This document shows positions 44,025 to 51,357 of a stretch of DNA of 53,276 bases, in pieces; within the stretch, counting starts at the first letter, position 1, and the number at the start of each line of letters is the position of its first letter. The notes beneath the pieces were generated by a model. The model was not told where the DNA came from and searched no databases. It saw only the letters and a list, made by a program, of their open reading frames with translations. The stretch is from contig PMAT01000119.1 in the NCBI GenBank assembly GCA_003152695.1, positions 4,222 through 57,497 of the forward strand, in the 5' to 3' direction. A program made the translations under genes and the position numbers. Origin of the DNA: Acidobacteriaceae bacterium. Lineage in GTDB: Bacteria > Acidobacteriota > Terriglobia > Terriglobales > Acidobacteriaceae.

Positions 44025-44962
44025 ACGCAAACCAACCGATAGTCAAAATAGCTTGTAAACAGAGACTCTGGAACAACGGCTCTCCTTCTATATATTTGCT
44101 TGAGTCCGGCAGTATCGGCATACAGCAATGCCCCGTTGGTCACCTTCTCGAGACTCTCTAGTCGTTCAACCAAACTGTTCTCATCCAGCTTCAGAATCGA
44201 TCCGGGGCTACAGAACCCGTAGGCTATTTCATTAAAAGTCAATGTCTCTCGGGTGCCAGCCTGCCTATTCCAAAAATCGAGCACACAAAAGGCAAAGATT
44301 TCATCCGCTAGCGTCTTCTTTGGACCGCGTCGGAAACTTAACAACCCGTCATGCCCGATTTGCTCGATGAGACGGAGTTCTGAAAGGGGACTATCGAGCG
44401 TGTCTTCGGCAAGAGTTGCAGAACGTACCGGGACGTAGCTCCGCACGAAACACTCTATGTCCCGTTTGAGCGTGTTCGCAGTTGGCGCCTTCATCCCGCG
44501 TTTCTCGAGCTCCCCCAGGATCATGTTCCGCAAGATCGTCGGAGTAAACTCAGTGCCCCGCAGCAAACTGAAGGCCCAGACCCACGTGGTCGCTCTTGAC
44601 GCATTGGTACAAATCTGCCAGTGCAGCAACCATATCGAGTTGGTATCCTCTAGAAACGGGTCGACTCCGCCTGTCGGGAAGATTAGGCTTCCGAAGTTCG
44701 TCGGCTGCAACCTCAGGCCCCTAGTTCCAGGCTCTTCCTTCAGAATCCCAGTAACGAGTGCCCAATGACGTATGGAACGGACCATGTTTTTTCCGACGCC
44801 AAGGGTAACAATCGCGCCTTCGCGGGAAAAAGCTTCGGGGTCGTCGGTCACCGCGTCGAAGGCTTTTTTGAGCCAGCCATAGCGCAGAATGAAAGTCTCA
44901 TGTCCTGAGAACGATACCGATTCAGGGAGGGATGGGGGCTGCAAGATTAAGCGTTTGGTCAT
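44021..44962 (-). CDS. DUF4007 protein, SspB-like
   Basis: This 313-residue protein is a clear DUF4007: FSGHETFILRYGWLKKAFD (18-36), LGVGKNMVRSIRHW (54-67) and DPFLEDTNSIWLLHWQI (101-117), plus a conserved C-terminal region. SspB nicks DNA and is needed for single-strand phosphorothioation. It overlaps the upstream RHH gene by 4 nt (ATGA) and the downstream ATPase by 4 nt (GTGA), so all four genes of the operon are translationally coupled. The operon order RHH, DUF4007, ATPase, PAPS-reductase supports assignment to an SspBCD-like modification module. Confidence 0.85.
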   Translation of the reverse strand: MTKRLILQPPSLPESVSFSGHETFILRYGWLKKAFDAVTDDPEAFSREGAIVTLGVGKNMVRSIRHWALVTGILKEEPGTRGLRLQPTNFGSLIFPTGGVDPFLEDTNSIWLLHWQICTNASRATTWVWAFSLLRGTEFTPTILRNMILGELEKRGMKAPTANTLKRDIECFVRSYVPVRSATLAEDTLDSPLSELRLIEQIGHDGLLSFRRGPKKTLADEIFAFCVLDFWNRQAGTRETLTFNEIAYGFCSPGSILKLDENSLVERLESLEKVTNGALLYADTAGLKQIYRRRAVVPESLFTSYFDYRLVCV

Positions 44963-45174
44963 TCGACCCCCAGCGGCAGCTCTAGCTGTCCACTCCCCAG
45001 CTGTATGAGGAGCCGACCGACTGCTATCCGGACCAGCGCAGCCTTCGGCACGCTTCGCTCCCGAGCCACGGCTTCCAGCTTACGAGCGAGGCCGTCCTCG
45101 AAATAAACCACCAATGGAATACCCGATCTCTTAGGGGCTGCGGATCTATTTTTGCGGGGCATGAGGCTTGCCAT
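44959..45174 (-). CDS. Ribbon-helix-helix (CopG/Arc-type) DNA-binding protein
   Basis: This 71-residue basic protein has an Arc/CopG pattern: a beta-strand IPLVVYFEDGLARKL followed by two helices EAVARERSVPKAALVRIAVGRLLI. Such dimers bind inverted repeats. A perfect 20-bp palindrome lies 4 nt upstream of its first codon, making autoregulation of the operon likely. The start at 45174 has no Shine-Dalgarno, consistent with a leaderless mRNA; an ATG 12 nt downstream (45162) is the alternative. It overlaps the DUF4007 gene by 4 nt. It could control expression of the modification module so that self-marking precedes restriction. Confidence 0.75.
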   Translation of the reverse strand: MASLMPRKNRSAAPKRSGIPLVVYFEDGLARKLEAVARERSVPKAALVRIAVGRLLIQLGSGQLELPLGVE

Positions 45175-45178
45175 GAGT

Positions 45179-45210
45179 TGTATTTACATGTAAATACAGA
45201 GTTCAGTCAA
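45179..45210 (-). promoter_or_regulatory. Promoter with overlapping palindromic operator
   Basis: On the minus strand a TTGACT -35 box (45205-45210) lies 17-18 nt before a weak -10 region inside a perfect 20-bp palindrome at 45179-45198 (half site TGTATTTACA). The palindrome ends 4 nt before the RHH start codon. Transcription would begin close to the ATG, implying a leaderless transcript, and a repressor on the palindrome would block the -10 box. The RHH protein is the obvious ligand. Confidence 0.65.
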
Positions 45211-45438
45211 CTGAAATCTTTTGAAAATAGGCGCTCATGACCGTGCTCGGCCAAAATGCAGATTTGGTTTCCGATGCAACTTCTGCGTAGGACAGGGTCC
45301 CGACCGCCTATAAACGCTGTGTTCCTCGTCCACCCAAGAGCTGAGCTCACCGCGCCTGAAACGGGGATTCTTGCGAGGAGTTCGGCGAGGACATTGTGGG
45401 CTGATGTTGCGCCAGGTTCGCTCACGACATCCTCATTA
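45211..45438. other. 228-nt gap between the RHH promoter and the transposon ATPase
   Basis: This stretch probably contains one end of the Mu-type transposon, but no terminal repeat could be identified by eye. No gene was recognised. Confidence 0.35.
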
Positions 45439-46431
45439 TTATTGATGACGAGGGTGTGTTGATTCTCCGTTGGCGACAGCTTGCAACTCGCGAATGACCC
45501 AGAACAGCCTCCGGGCCGATACATAGCTGTGCTGACCACCGTGGCGAAGATCGGTGATACGGGATTTCGAGATCAGCTTTTGGATTTTCCGCTGCGACAG
45601 TCCCAATCCTAGCTCCGAGTGCACGATAGCGGCTGCTTCTTCTTCCGAGATGCCGGGCAAAGCCTGGCCGGCATGAAACCGGGAACGCCATTGCTCCAGC
45701 TCCAAGGCCTGGCGGGTGAAGATTGCCTCCAGTTCGTGGGTGCCGGCAAACAACAACCCGCAGTGCGGCGGTTGATCCAGCAGTTCCCGTAGGGTCTCCA
45801 GGCACGCAATCGACAGATGCTGGGCTTCGTCAAAGACCAGCACCACCTTGCGCGGACTGAGATCGAAACGCAGATTGCGCAGAATCCGGTCGACCGTGCC
45901 CATTCCGACTGCTCCACAGCTTTGGGCTACCCGCTTCATCAGATCCAGCGAGTGAATTCCCTGACGAACGTAGACGTAGTAAGCTCTCCGGCCCTCTCCG
46001 TTCTTGGCGATCTCTGACCGGTTCAACTCTGCTATCAGGTGCTGCAGGACGTAGGTCTTCTGGGTTCCCGGGGCGCCGTAGAGGTAATAGGCCCGGCCAT
46101 GATCCAGGGCTTCGTAGAAGTACCGTCGCAGCAAGCGGGCATTCTCGGTTTCATAGAGCTTGCCTGAGCTGACTGCGGGAGTCGCAATGGGGTGGGTCGC
46201 AATGAAATCGCGGATCGCGGTCCGGATGAGCCCGTCGTTGGAGGAGATCCGGCTGTAGTGGCCATTCAGAAACTGATAGACCGTTTCCCGGGCGTAGTTG
46301 ATGCGGCGGGCAAAATCTGGCGGTGTCATGCCGGTCCGGGCCAGGTAATCCTGCAATTCCAGCCGGACTTCGGTGGCTTCCGGCAAGCTTGCCGCCAGCA
46401 GCTGTCGGCGTACCGCGTAGGAAAGAGCCAT
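45439..46431 (-). CDS. MuB/TnsC-like transposition ATPase with N-terminal HTH
   Basis: This 330-residue protein has an N-terminal Cro-like helix-turn-helix (PDFARRINYARETVYQFLNGHYS, about 38-60), as in MuB, then an AAA core with Walker A GAPGTQKTYVL (119-129) and Walker B VVLVFDEAQHL (about 196-206). The Walker A has Gln where Gly normally precedes Lys; this variant should be checked for ATP binding, although conservative family use is possible. It starts 3 nt after the transposase stop. MuB-type proteins choose target DNA and activate the transposase. Confidence 0.8.
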   Translation of the reverse strand: MALSYAVRRQLLAASLPEATEVRLELQDYLARTGMTPPDFARRINYARETVYQFLNGHYSRISSNDGLIRTAIRDFIATHPIATPAVSSGKLYETENARLLRRYFYEALDHGRAYYLYGAPGTQKTYVLQHLIAELNRSEIAKNGEGRRAYYVYVRQGIHSLDLMKRVAQSCGAVGMGTVDRILRNLRFDLSPRKVVLVFDEAQHLSIACLETLRELLDQPPHCGLLFAGTHELEAIFTRQALELEQWRSRFHAGQALPGISEEEAAAIVHSELGLGLSQRKIQKLISKSRITDLRHGGQHSYVSARRLFWVIRELQAVANGESTHPRHQ

Positions 46432-46434
46432 GGC

Positions 46435-48447
46435 TTATTCTCCGTCCGTCAGTTCCCGAACAATGTCGTCGATGAAGTCGGGACGGGCTACGGTGTGCAG
46501 ATCTTGCGACCGTACCAAGGTTGGCGGCGGCGACTGTTCTGCTCTTGGCGTTTCGGCTCGATCTCCATTCTGGAGCTGCGAGATCTCGCTACGGTCTCCA
46601 GCACGAGCCCGTATCCCCGACAAGCCAGTAACGTAATCGGCGATTGCCTTACGAGCCGTGCGCCTGATCCGCATTGAAGCTCGAATGTCTTCGTGGCTCA
46701 CCGGCCCGCGGGTGATCAGCTTCTGGGCCCGCAGCCGTCCCAGGAGCCGGCCGTCCAGATCCAGGGCGATGGCTTCACCCAGATTGGCTGGGTCGCAAGC
46801 CACTAGGACATCGCGCTCGATTTCCAGAAAGAGCTTGGCCAGACTCTCGCCATCGGCCGGTTCGTAGCGCTCGCCGTACAATTGCACGCATCCGCCCTCC
46901 GACACCTTGCGCCGCTGCCGGTCCCAGAACAAGGCATAGAGAACTTCCGGACTCTCAATCAGTCTTTTCTGGCCTGGTAGGAGCAGCTCGTTAAAGACCT
47001 CATCCGGAGTACGGCCTCGCATGCCTCGCCCAGTATGGGGGTGCTGCGAGTTGTATTCTGCGATCCATTGCCGTGCCGTAGCGATGAACTCGCTGGCCAG
47101 GGGTAAAGGGGAGCTTTTCCGTTTGCCCTTCAGAAAGGCCTGGTGCTCCTTCAGGGCAGCCGTGCACTGCTCCGGCCGGTCTTTTGGACCTGGTCCGCAG
47201 TAGGAGGGCCAGAGGCAATCAAATCGCTTGCGCACCGTTCCAAACCAGCTCTCGATCAGCTTCGACTGGGGATGGCGGGGTAGGCAGTACTGGGGCTGGA
47301 TGCCCAGCCTGACCAGTACGCCACTACATTCCGGAGAAAAGTCGATGCGACCGACTTTCTCGTAGTCTTTGCCGTTATCCACATAGAGGATCTGGGGAAT
47401 CCCAAAGCTCTCAATCCCCACTCGCAGGGCCGAGCTGATGGTGTGTGAGCTGGGGGTGGCCGACCAGGCGGTGCCGACGATCTTGCGGGAGCGCATATCA
47501 ATGATGGCAGTCAGCCAGGGCCGGACCGCCGCATTGGTCGATACGCCGGAGAACAGGTCGTTGCGCACCCAGACATCATGCTGGCCATGGTCAGAGACCC
47601 AGATCTGGTTAGGTACCAGCGTTTCGAAGTCGGTCAGCAGGTAGGGTTCACAACGTTCCTGAAACTGTCGCTCGCCTTCCCGGCTCAGAATCAGCAAGGG
47701 CTTGGGCAGCTGTTGCAGGTAAGACCGGACGGCGCTGTAGCTGGGTGGTCTGGTGCAATCAGGCTCGAGGCTCCGCAGATCGCGCAGCAAGGCCCGGTAG
47801 ACCAGCCGAATCGACAGCCGCTCACCCAGGTACTTGTTCTCCAGATATGCGCGGACCGCGGGATGGGCTTTGAGAAACCGCGACTTTCCCTTATCCGAGC
47901 GAACTCGGTCGACCAGACCCGCATAGCCCAGCTTGCGGTACTGTGCATACCAGTTCCAGAGCGTTCGGGCGCTGAGGTGGTGCTGATTGGCGAGGTAGCC
48001 GACCAACGAGCTCATACTTCGCACGGCAACTCCGCCGGCGGTACGAAACGTTGGACGGGATCGCTGGCTGCGGCTGCGGAATTCCACCAGCGGTGCAATG
48101 GCCTCCAGGCGCTTCACGGCCTGGGCGTTCTGCCTTGCGGAAAAGTTGAGGCGTTCGGGTTCGGTGACCTCGGGCAGAGAAGCAAACAGGTTGGATTGGT
48201 TCAGATTCGAGCGAAGCGCCAGAGCCGTGCAGTCTGGTCCAGACAGCAGCGGCTGCTTGAGGAATTTCAACTGCGCTTCGACTGGCAAGGACGATAGCGC
48301 ATATTCGCGCTGGCCTCGTCCGTCGCGCCTTACTTGTTTCGAGGGCCGGTGCCGCAACTGGCCCTCTCTCGCCAACCGGCGCACATGCTGAGGGTGCCAG
48401 CCGGTCAGATCAGTCACATCTTGAATACTCAGCCAATTGTTGGGCAT
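46435..48447 (-). CDS. Mu-like DDE transposase
   Basis: This 670-residue transposase begins with a MerR-like HTH (SIQDVTDLTGWHPQHVRRLAREGQL), a second DNA-binding region, and an RNase H-fold catalytic core: D in WVSDHGQHDVW (about 282), D in YVDNGKDYEKV (about 354) and E in KLIESWFGTVRKRF (about 399), then a beta-barrel (VQLYGERYEP). This matches MuA/Tn552-type DDE enzymes. The ATG at 48447 is used; a TTG 9 nt upstream is possible. Its stop is 3 nt from the ATPase start. It catalyses strand transfer at transposon ends. Confidence 0.9.
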   Translation of the reverse strand: MPNNWLSIQDVTDLTGWHPQHVRRLAREGQLRHRPSKQVRRDGRGQREYALSSLPVEAQLKFLKQPLLSGPDCTALALRSNLNQSNLFASLPEVTEPERLNFSARQNAQAVKRLEAIAPLVEFRSRSQRSRPTFRTAGGVAVRSMSSLVGYLANQHHLSARTLWNWYAQYRKLGYAGLVDRVRSDKGKSRFLKAHPAVRAYLENKYLGERLSIRLVYRALLRDLRSLEPDCTRPPSYSAVRSYLQQLPKPLLILSREGERQFQERCEPYLLTDFETLVPNQIWVSDHGQHDVWVRNDLFSGVSTNAAVRPWLTAIIDMRSRKIVGTAWSATPSSHTISSALRVGIESFGIPQILYVDNGKDYEKVGRIDFSPECSGVLVRLGIQPQYCLPRHPQSKLIESWFGTVRKRFDCLWPSYCGPGPKDRPEQCTAALKEHQAFLKGKRKSSPLPLASEFIATARQWIAEYNSQHPHTGRGMRGRTPDEVFNELLLPGQKRLIESPEVLYALFWDRQRRKVSEGGCVQLYGERYEPADGESLAKLFLEIERDVLVACDPANLGEAIALDLDGRLLGRLRAQKLITRGPVSHEDIRASMRIRRTARKAIADYVTGLSGIRARAGDRSEISQLQNGDRAETPRAEQSPPPTLVRSQDLHTVARPDFIDDIVRELTDGE

Positions 48448-48456
48448 GAAAACCAA

Positions 48457-48745
48457 CTGTTTCCAAAGAGATCACAGTCATGAGTCAAGAAACCAATGCC
48501 GCGAGGCACCAACGGACGAAACTGCGTGATAGCGTGATGACGTCGCAGGGACGAATCTCCTTTGCCAACGGCAAGGGACCATTGACATCGCGGTCTTTGG
48601 AGAGATTGCCGTATTCTTTCTTAAAGGGAAGCCGCCTGGCTGGCGAGACTGCCAGCGCAGCTTCTTTGCGGTCGTTTGGAGAAGTGCGCATATCAGTATC
48701 AGTGAACTACCATATCAAAATAGCTTTATATTATCAAGTCTTTTT
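48457..48745. other. 289-nt region at the transposon/excisionase border
   Basis: This divergent gap probably contains the second transposon end and the promoter of the HTH gene. A long plus-strand frame starting at 48480 has no protein character before the HTH gene and is disregarded. Confidence 0.35.
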
Positions 48746-48964
48746 GTGCGACAAAACTTTAAACCAAACGAATGGATCTCTCAGGCGGAAGCAGCACGAA
48801 TTAGAGGTGTCTCCCCCCAAGCAATCACACAGCTGATTCAAAAGGGCAGGTTTAAGCCGCTGGAAATCGGAGGTCGTTTGCTGCTGAGGCGCGTTGAAGT
48901 CGAAAACTATCGGGCCAAGCCACCTGGGCGTCCGAAGAATCAGCGAAAAAACAGAAAGCGTTAA
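48746..48964 (+). CDS. Excisionase/AlpA-like helix-turn-helix protein
   Basis: This 72-residue protein has WISQAEAARIRGVSPQAITQLIQKGRFKPLEIGGRLLLRRVEVENY followed by a basic PPGRPKNQRKNRKR tail, the winged-helix pattern of MerR-like excisionase proteins. It starts with GTG at 48746; the Shine-Dalgarno is weak. It lies about 450-850 bp from the right repeat array and tRNA relic, where a directionality factor for the island would be expected, but it could equally be a plasmid/phage regulator. Confidence 0.65.
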   Translation: MRQNFKPNEWISQAEAARIRGVSPQAITQLIQKGRFKPLEIGGRLLLRRVEVENYRAKPPGRPKNQRKNRKR

Positions 48965-49340
48965 AGAGGGGATCCTCACTTCATCGGAAACTACAGAGCT
49001 CGCGTTCTTATCCTGTGCTAGAAACTCCTACAGCATGAATTGAAGCAAAATGGGGCCTTCGGTTACGGGACGATTTTTGCCGCCATATACCACTGACAGC
49101 AGGTTCGTGGGATGTTCGCGGGGCCGCTCCACGCTCATGCACCGATTCATCACGTAAGTTATTTGGCTTGAACAGGTTGCCGGACTCTGCACTGCGCTCC
49201 TAAAGATAGGTTCGCGAGAAATGCACGAAAAGCCTTGATCGTTCACGAAGAATCAATCAGTTACAAGCGTTTTATCCCGCAGCACTGAAAATCAATTCCG
49301 CACGGAAGATCGAGTTTCGGCGCAATTTTGGTGGGATACA
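48965..49340. other. Non-coding stretch before the right island boundary
   Basis: No gene was recognised in this 376-nt stretch. A minus-strand frame (49028-49246) lacks family character and is not called. Confidence 0.35.
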
Positions 49341-49390
49341 TACCGCCAATTACCGCGAATTACCGCCATCTACCGCGAATTACCGCCAAT
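49341..49390. repeat. Five tandem 10-bp repeats (TACCGCSAWY type)
   Basis: Five consecutive 10-mers follow the pattern TACCGCCAAT, TACCGCGAAT, TACCGCCATC, TACCGCGAAT, TACCGCCAAT, arranged symmetrically (first equals last, second equals fourth). The array ends 23 bp before the right direct repeat block. One repeat per helical turn suggests a protein-binding array such as iterons or recombinase/directionality-factor sites. Confidence 0.85.
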
Positions 49391-49412
49391 GCAAAATAAC
49401 TCAGAAACGCAC

Positions 49413-49489
49413 AGACTTTGTAATTGTTGGAATTCAGTTGCAGTAATGTTTGAATTGCGTTGCAGCAAGTTTGAAGTATTCTGCAGTGG
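49413..49489. repeat. Right island repeat: three tandem imperfect 20-22-bp motifs
   Basis: Positions 49413-49466 match 9527-9580 at 51/54, same orientation. Units lie at 49427-49448, 49449-49469 and 49470-49489. The third unit is more diverged in both copies. The distance to the tRNA relic is shorter here (about 105 bp) than on the left. Confidence 0.75.
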
Positions 49490-49550
49490 CAGCAGGCCAC
49501 CCACAGGACCAGGGAGGCAGACGTTTCAAGTCCGCTATGATTCCCTGAGT

Positions 49551-49594
49551 TGCAGGGGGGATTTGAACCACCGACCTTTGGGTTATGAGCCTAA
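49551..49594 (-). pseudogene. Degenerate 3' half of a tRNA-Met(CAU)-like gene, probable att relic (right)
   Basis: On the minus strand it reads an anticodon stem TTAGG/CCCAA (one mismatch) with loop CTCATAA, variable loop AGGTC, T-arm GGTGG-TTCAAAT-CCCCC and an acceptor-like CCTGCA end. The 5' half is absent. Positions 49571-49591 are identical to 9785-9805. Confidence 0.7.
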
Positions 49595-49793
49595 GTTCCT
49601 TACAAAATTTGGCGACGTGCCGCGGCCAAGAATGACAAGGGTCTGCGCCACTAAAACAATCATTATCAACTACTTGCTTCATTTCACCGGAGCGTGTTGA
49701 AAGGTGCCGCGGGGTGCCGTGGGGCGCGGGAGAACACGGTAAGAAAGCGGTAAAGAGTAGCGGCCCGAAAAGAAGAGCTGCTTGTTCCCGCGG
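49595..49793. other. Short non-coding gap at the right junction
   Basis: No gene or RNA was recognised. This region joins the tRNA relic to the helicase remnant of the right flank. Confidence 0.35.
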
Positions 49794-50147
49794 TCACAAC
49801 TTGTTCGAACCCGCATTGTCCCACGCTTGCTGAAGGCCGTCGATTAAGTGCTTGAATGCAGGCTCTAATACCGCCAAACAGGCTGCTGAATACGCAGGTT
49901 CTCCATCTAGGAACCGTTTTCTGATAGCTGCGTGCCCACCCCTGATAATGGCAAGGTGCAGAGAGGTGAGGGCAGAGGCCTGCGCTTCGCTACGCTCAGT
50001 GTCCAGCTTCTTCCGGTCCAAGCGACAGACGACGATTGTCTTATCGCCCCTCTCGGTCAGGGCAGAGATGGTACCAACGGGGGTTTCTCCCACGGGAGGT
50101 GCGAATGTTGGAGAAGCTCGGCTGGCGATTTCACCGCATCTGGTCAA
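49794..50147 (-). CDS. Uncertain small protein
   Basis: A 117-residue minus-strand frame with a plausible helical C-terminus (HLAIIRGGHAAIRKRFLDGE, then AACLAVLEPAFKHLIDGLQQ). Its N-terminal part overlaps the helicase remnant on the other strand, so if real it probably starts further in. No family is recognised and no ribosome-binding site is obvious. Confidence 0.25.
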   Translation of the reverse strand: MTRCGEIASRASPTFAPPVGETPVGTISALTERGDKTIVVCRLDRKKLDTERSEAQASALTSLHLAIIRGGHAAIRKRFLDGEPAYSAACLAVLEPAFKHLIDGLQQAWDNAGSNKL

Positions 50148-50536
50148 CGGACTGGTTTATGCGGAAAGAGGATGAGGTTAAGCGGGCAATGCTGGCACTT
50201 CAAGCCGCGGTGGAGTATGCTGACCAACTCGACGCGGGTCTGGTGCGCAACGGTACTGGAGACGACGGCGGTAAGGACAAGCGGACCGCCAACGGTGGGA
50301 ACGGGTCTGACAAGAAAAGGGGCCCGCGCCCGGTTCCACTACGAACCTCAATCACACAGTGCAGCTCTTCTGATCTCGTGCGACTGATCGGGTGGCTGTC
50401 CTCCGATGAGCAGTTGCGCACTGACGACGAGATCGTGTCCGAGATGGTTTCGATGCTGGGATTTAGCCGCCGCGGCGCCAGGATCGAAGCTGCGGTTCGG
50501 AATGCCCTCCAGATATTCCGTACCCGCCCGCAATAA
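50096..50536 (+). pseudogene. C-terminal remnant of a large SF1 helicase (DUF4011/DUF559-type)
   Basis: The frame reads REVRMLEKLGWRFHRIWSTDWF, the typical DUF559-like/Vsr-fold end, then KRAMLALQAAVEYAD, and finishes SSSDLVRLIGWLSSDEQLRTDDEIVSEMVSMLGFSRRGARIEAAV, the conserved terminal domain of large defence-associated helicases. The helicase motor and everything upstream are gone, and there is no proper start. It is a truncated relic abutting the island boundary and suggests that insertion or deletion destroyed a previous defence gene. Confidence 0.65.
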
Positions 50537-51357
50537 ACAGCGTGTGGTTCGCGCGGGCCCCAAAGTTAAGGACGCCGGACCTCTGCAGCATGAACAGTGA
50601 CGGAGGGCCGCCGCAGCCGTTTGCCATTCGCTCGCCCGGTCCAGTTTGCTTGATCTGAAGTAAAGAGGAATTCTAATCCGTTCCCGGAGAACCTCGCCCT
50701 TCGGCATCTGTCGTCCCCGCATGATATGGATTCGCTCTTGGCTCCTGTGAACAAGATGTAAATTGATATTGGATAACTCAGGGCGAGAATCAGAACTTGT
50801 CTGTTTTCTGTCACTTGGGAAACATAATTCGCACATGAAAACTAATTGCATTTGCACCAACCTTGGGCGTTGACAATTGAAATTGCTGTATTAGTATCGT
50901 CCAAGTCGACGGCAGAAAAGGGCTGACAAACGTAAGAGTAGCTGGCCTGAAGTAAGCTGGGTGATGGGTTCGGCTGGGCGACCTGTTGAACCTCCAGACC
51001 CGAAAAAACCGACGGCGCTGCGGGGTGACCGTTGGGGCTTGGAACTGCGAAAGCAGTGATCGCATCAAGGGCTGTGACGGTACATGCGTCCACGTTGTTG
51101 GCTCCCTCGCAGGAGTTGGCGGATGGAGCATAACCAAAGTCACAGCCTTTTCTATTGCTGTGGTGCGCAAAAATTGCGTCGGGCATGAATTTGCCACTTC
51201 AACGTTCGAGTGAAAAGGCATCATAGGTCGCCCGTCAAGCAGGAGCCATAGCCGTTCGCTTCCAGCACCTGATAAAGGTGCACCTGGTACAAATAGGAGG
51301 CGAGCAGGTATCTTACTTGCCACTTAGGAGATCAGAAGGGAGATCTCGATCAAGATC
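50537..51357. other. 821-nt gap before the second bactofilin
   Basis: No supported gene. A minus-strand frame 50842-51186 (114 residues, two Cys near each end) has no family match and weak initiation signals. A GCACCT/AGGTGC hairpin near 51268-51285 lies in the bactofilin leader. Confidence 0.3.

Larger units (their letters stand above)
45439..48456 (-). mobile_element. Mu/Tn552-type transposon (MuA-like transposase and MuB/TnsC-like ATPase)
   Basis: Two adjacent minus-strand genes encode a DDE transposase and an AAA target-site ATPase, the minimal machinery of Mu-like elements. Exact ends were not found, so the true element extends beyond these coordinates on both sides. Its insertion between the Ssp operon and the right island boundary suggests that the accessory region took it up later. 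Confidence 0.75.
9785..49591. mobile_element. Putative integrative genomic island carrying defence genes
   Basis: The segment is bounded by a 21-bp perfect direct repeat within tRNA-Met 3'-half relics, each preceded by a 51/54 identical repeat block. Inside are DNA-processing and BREX/Ssp defence genes, a Mu-type transposon, an excisionase-like protein, a PRTRC fragment and several broken genes; outside are housekeeping genes. No intact tyrosine or serine integrase was found inside, so the element is probably immobile on its own. Both tRNA copies are degenerate, so the intact tRNA gene must lie elsewhere or the ends have drifted. Confidence 0.6.

Noticed and set aside
48480-48836. 118-residue plus-strand frame after the transposase
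   Set aside because: It has no protein-like region and overlaps the better-supported HTH gene in another frame.
49341-49390. CRISPR array
   Set aside because: The 10-bp units are contiguous with no spacers, and no cas genes occur in the window.
50842-51186. 114-residue minus-strand frame
   Set aside because: Start signals are weak and no motif or fold pattern is convincing, so it was left out of the gene list.
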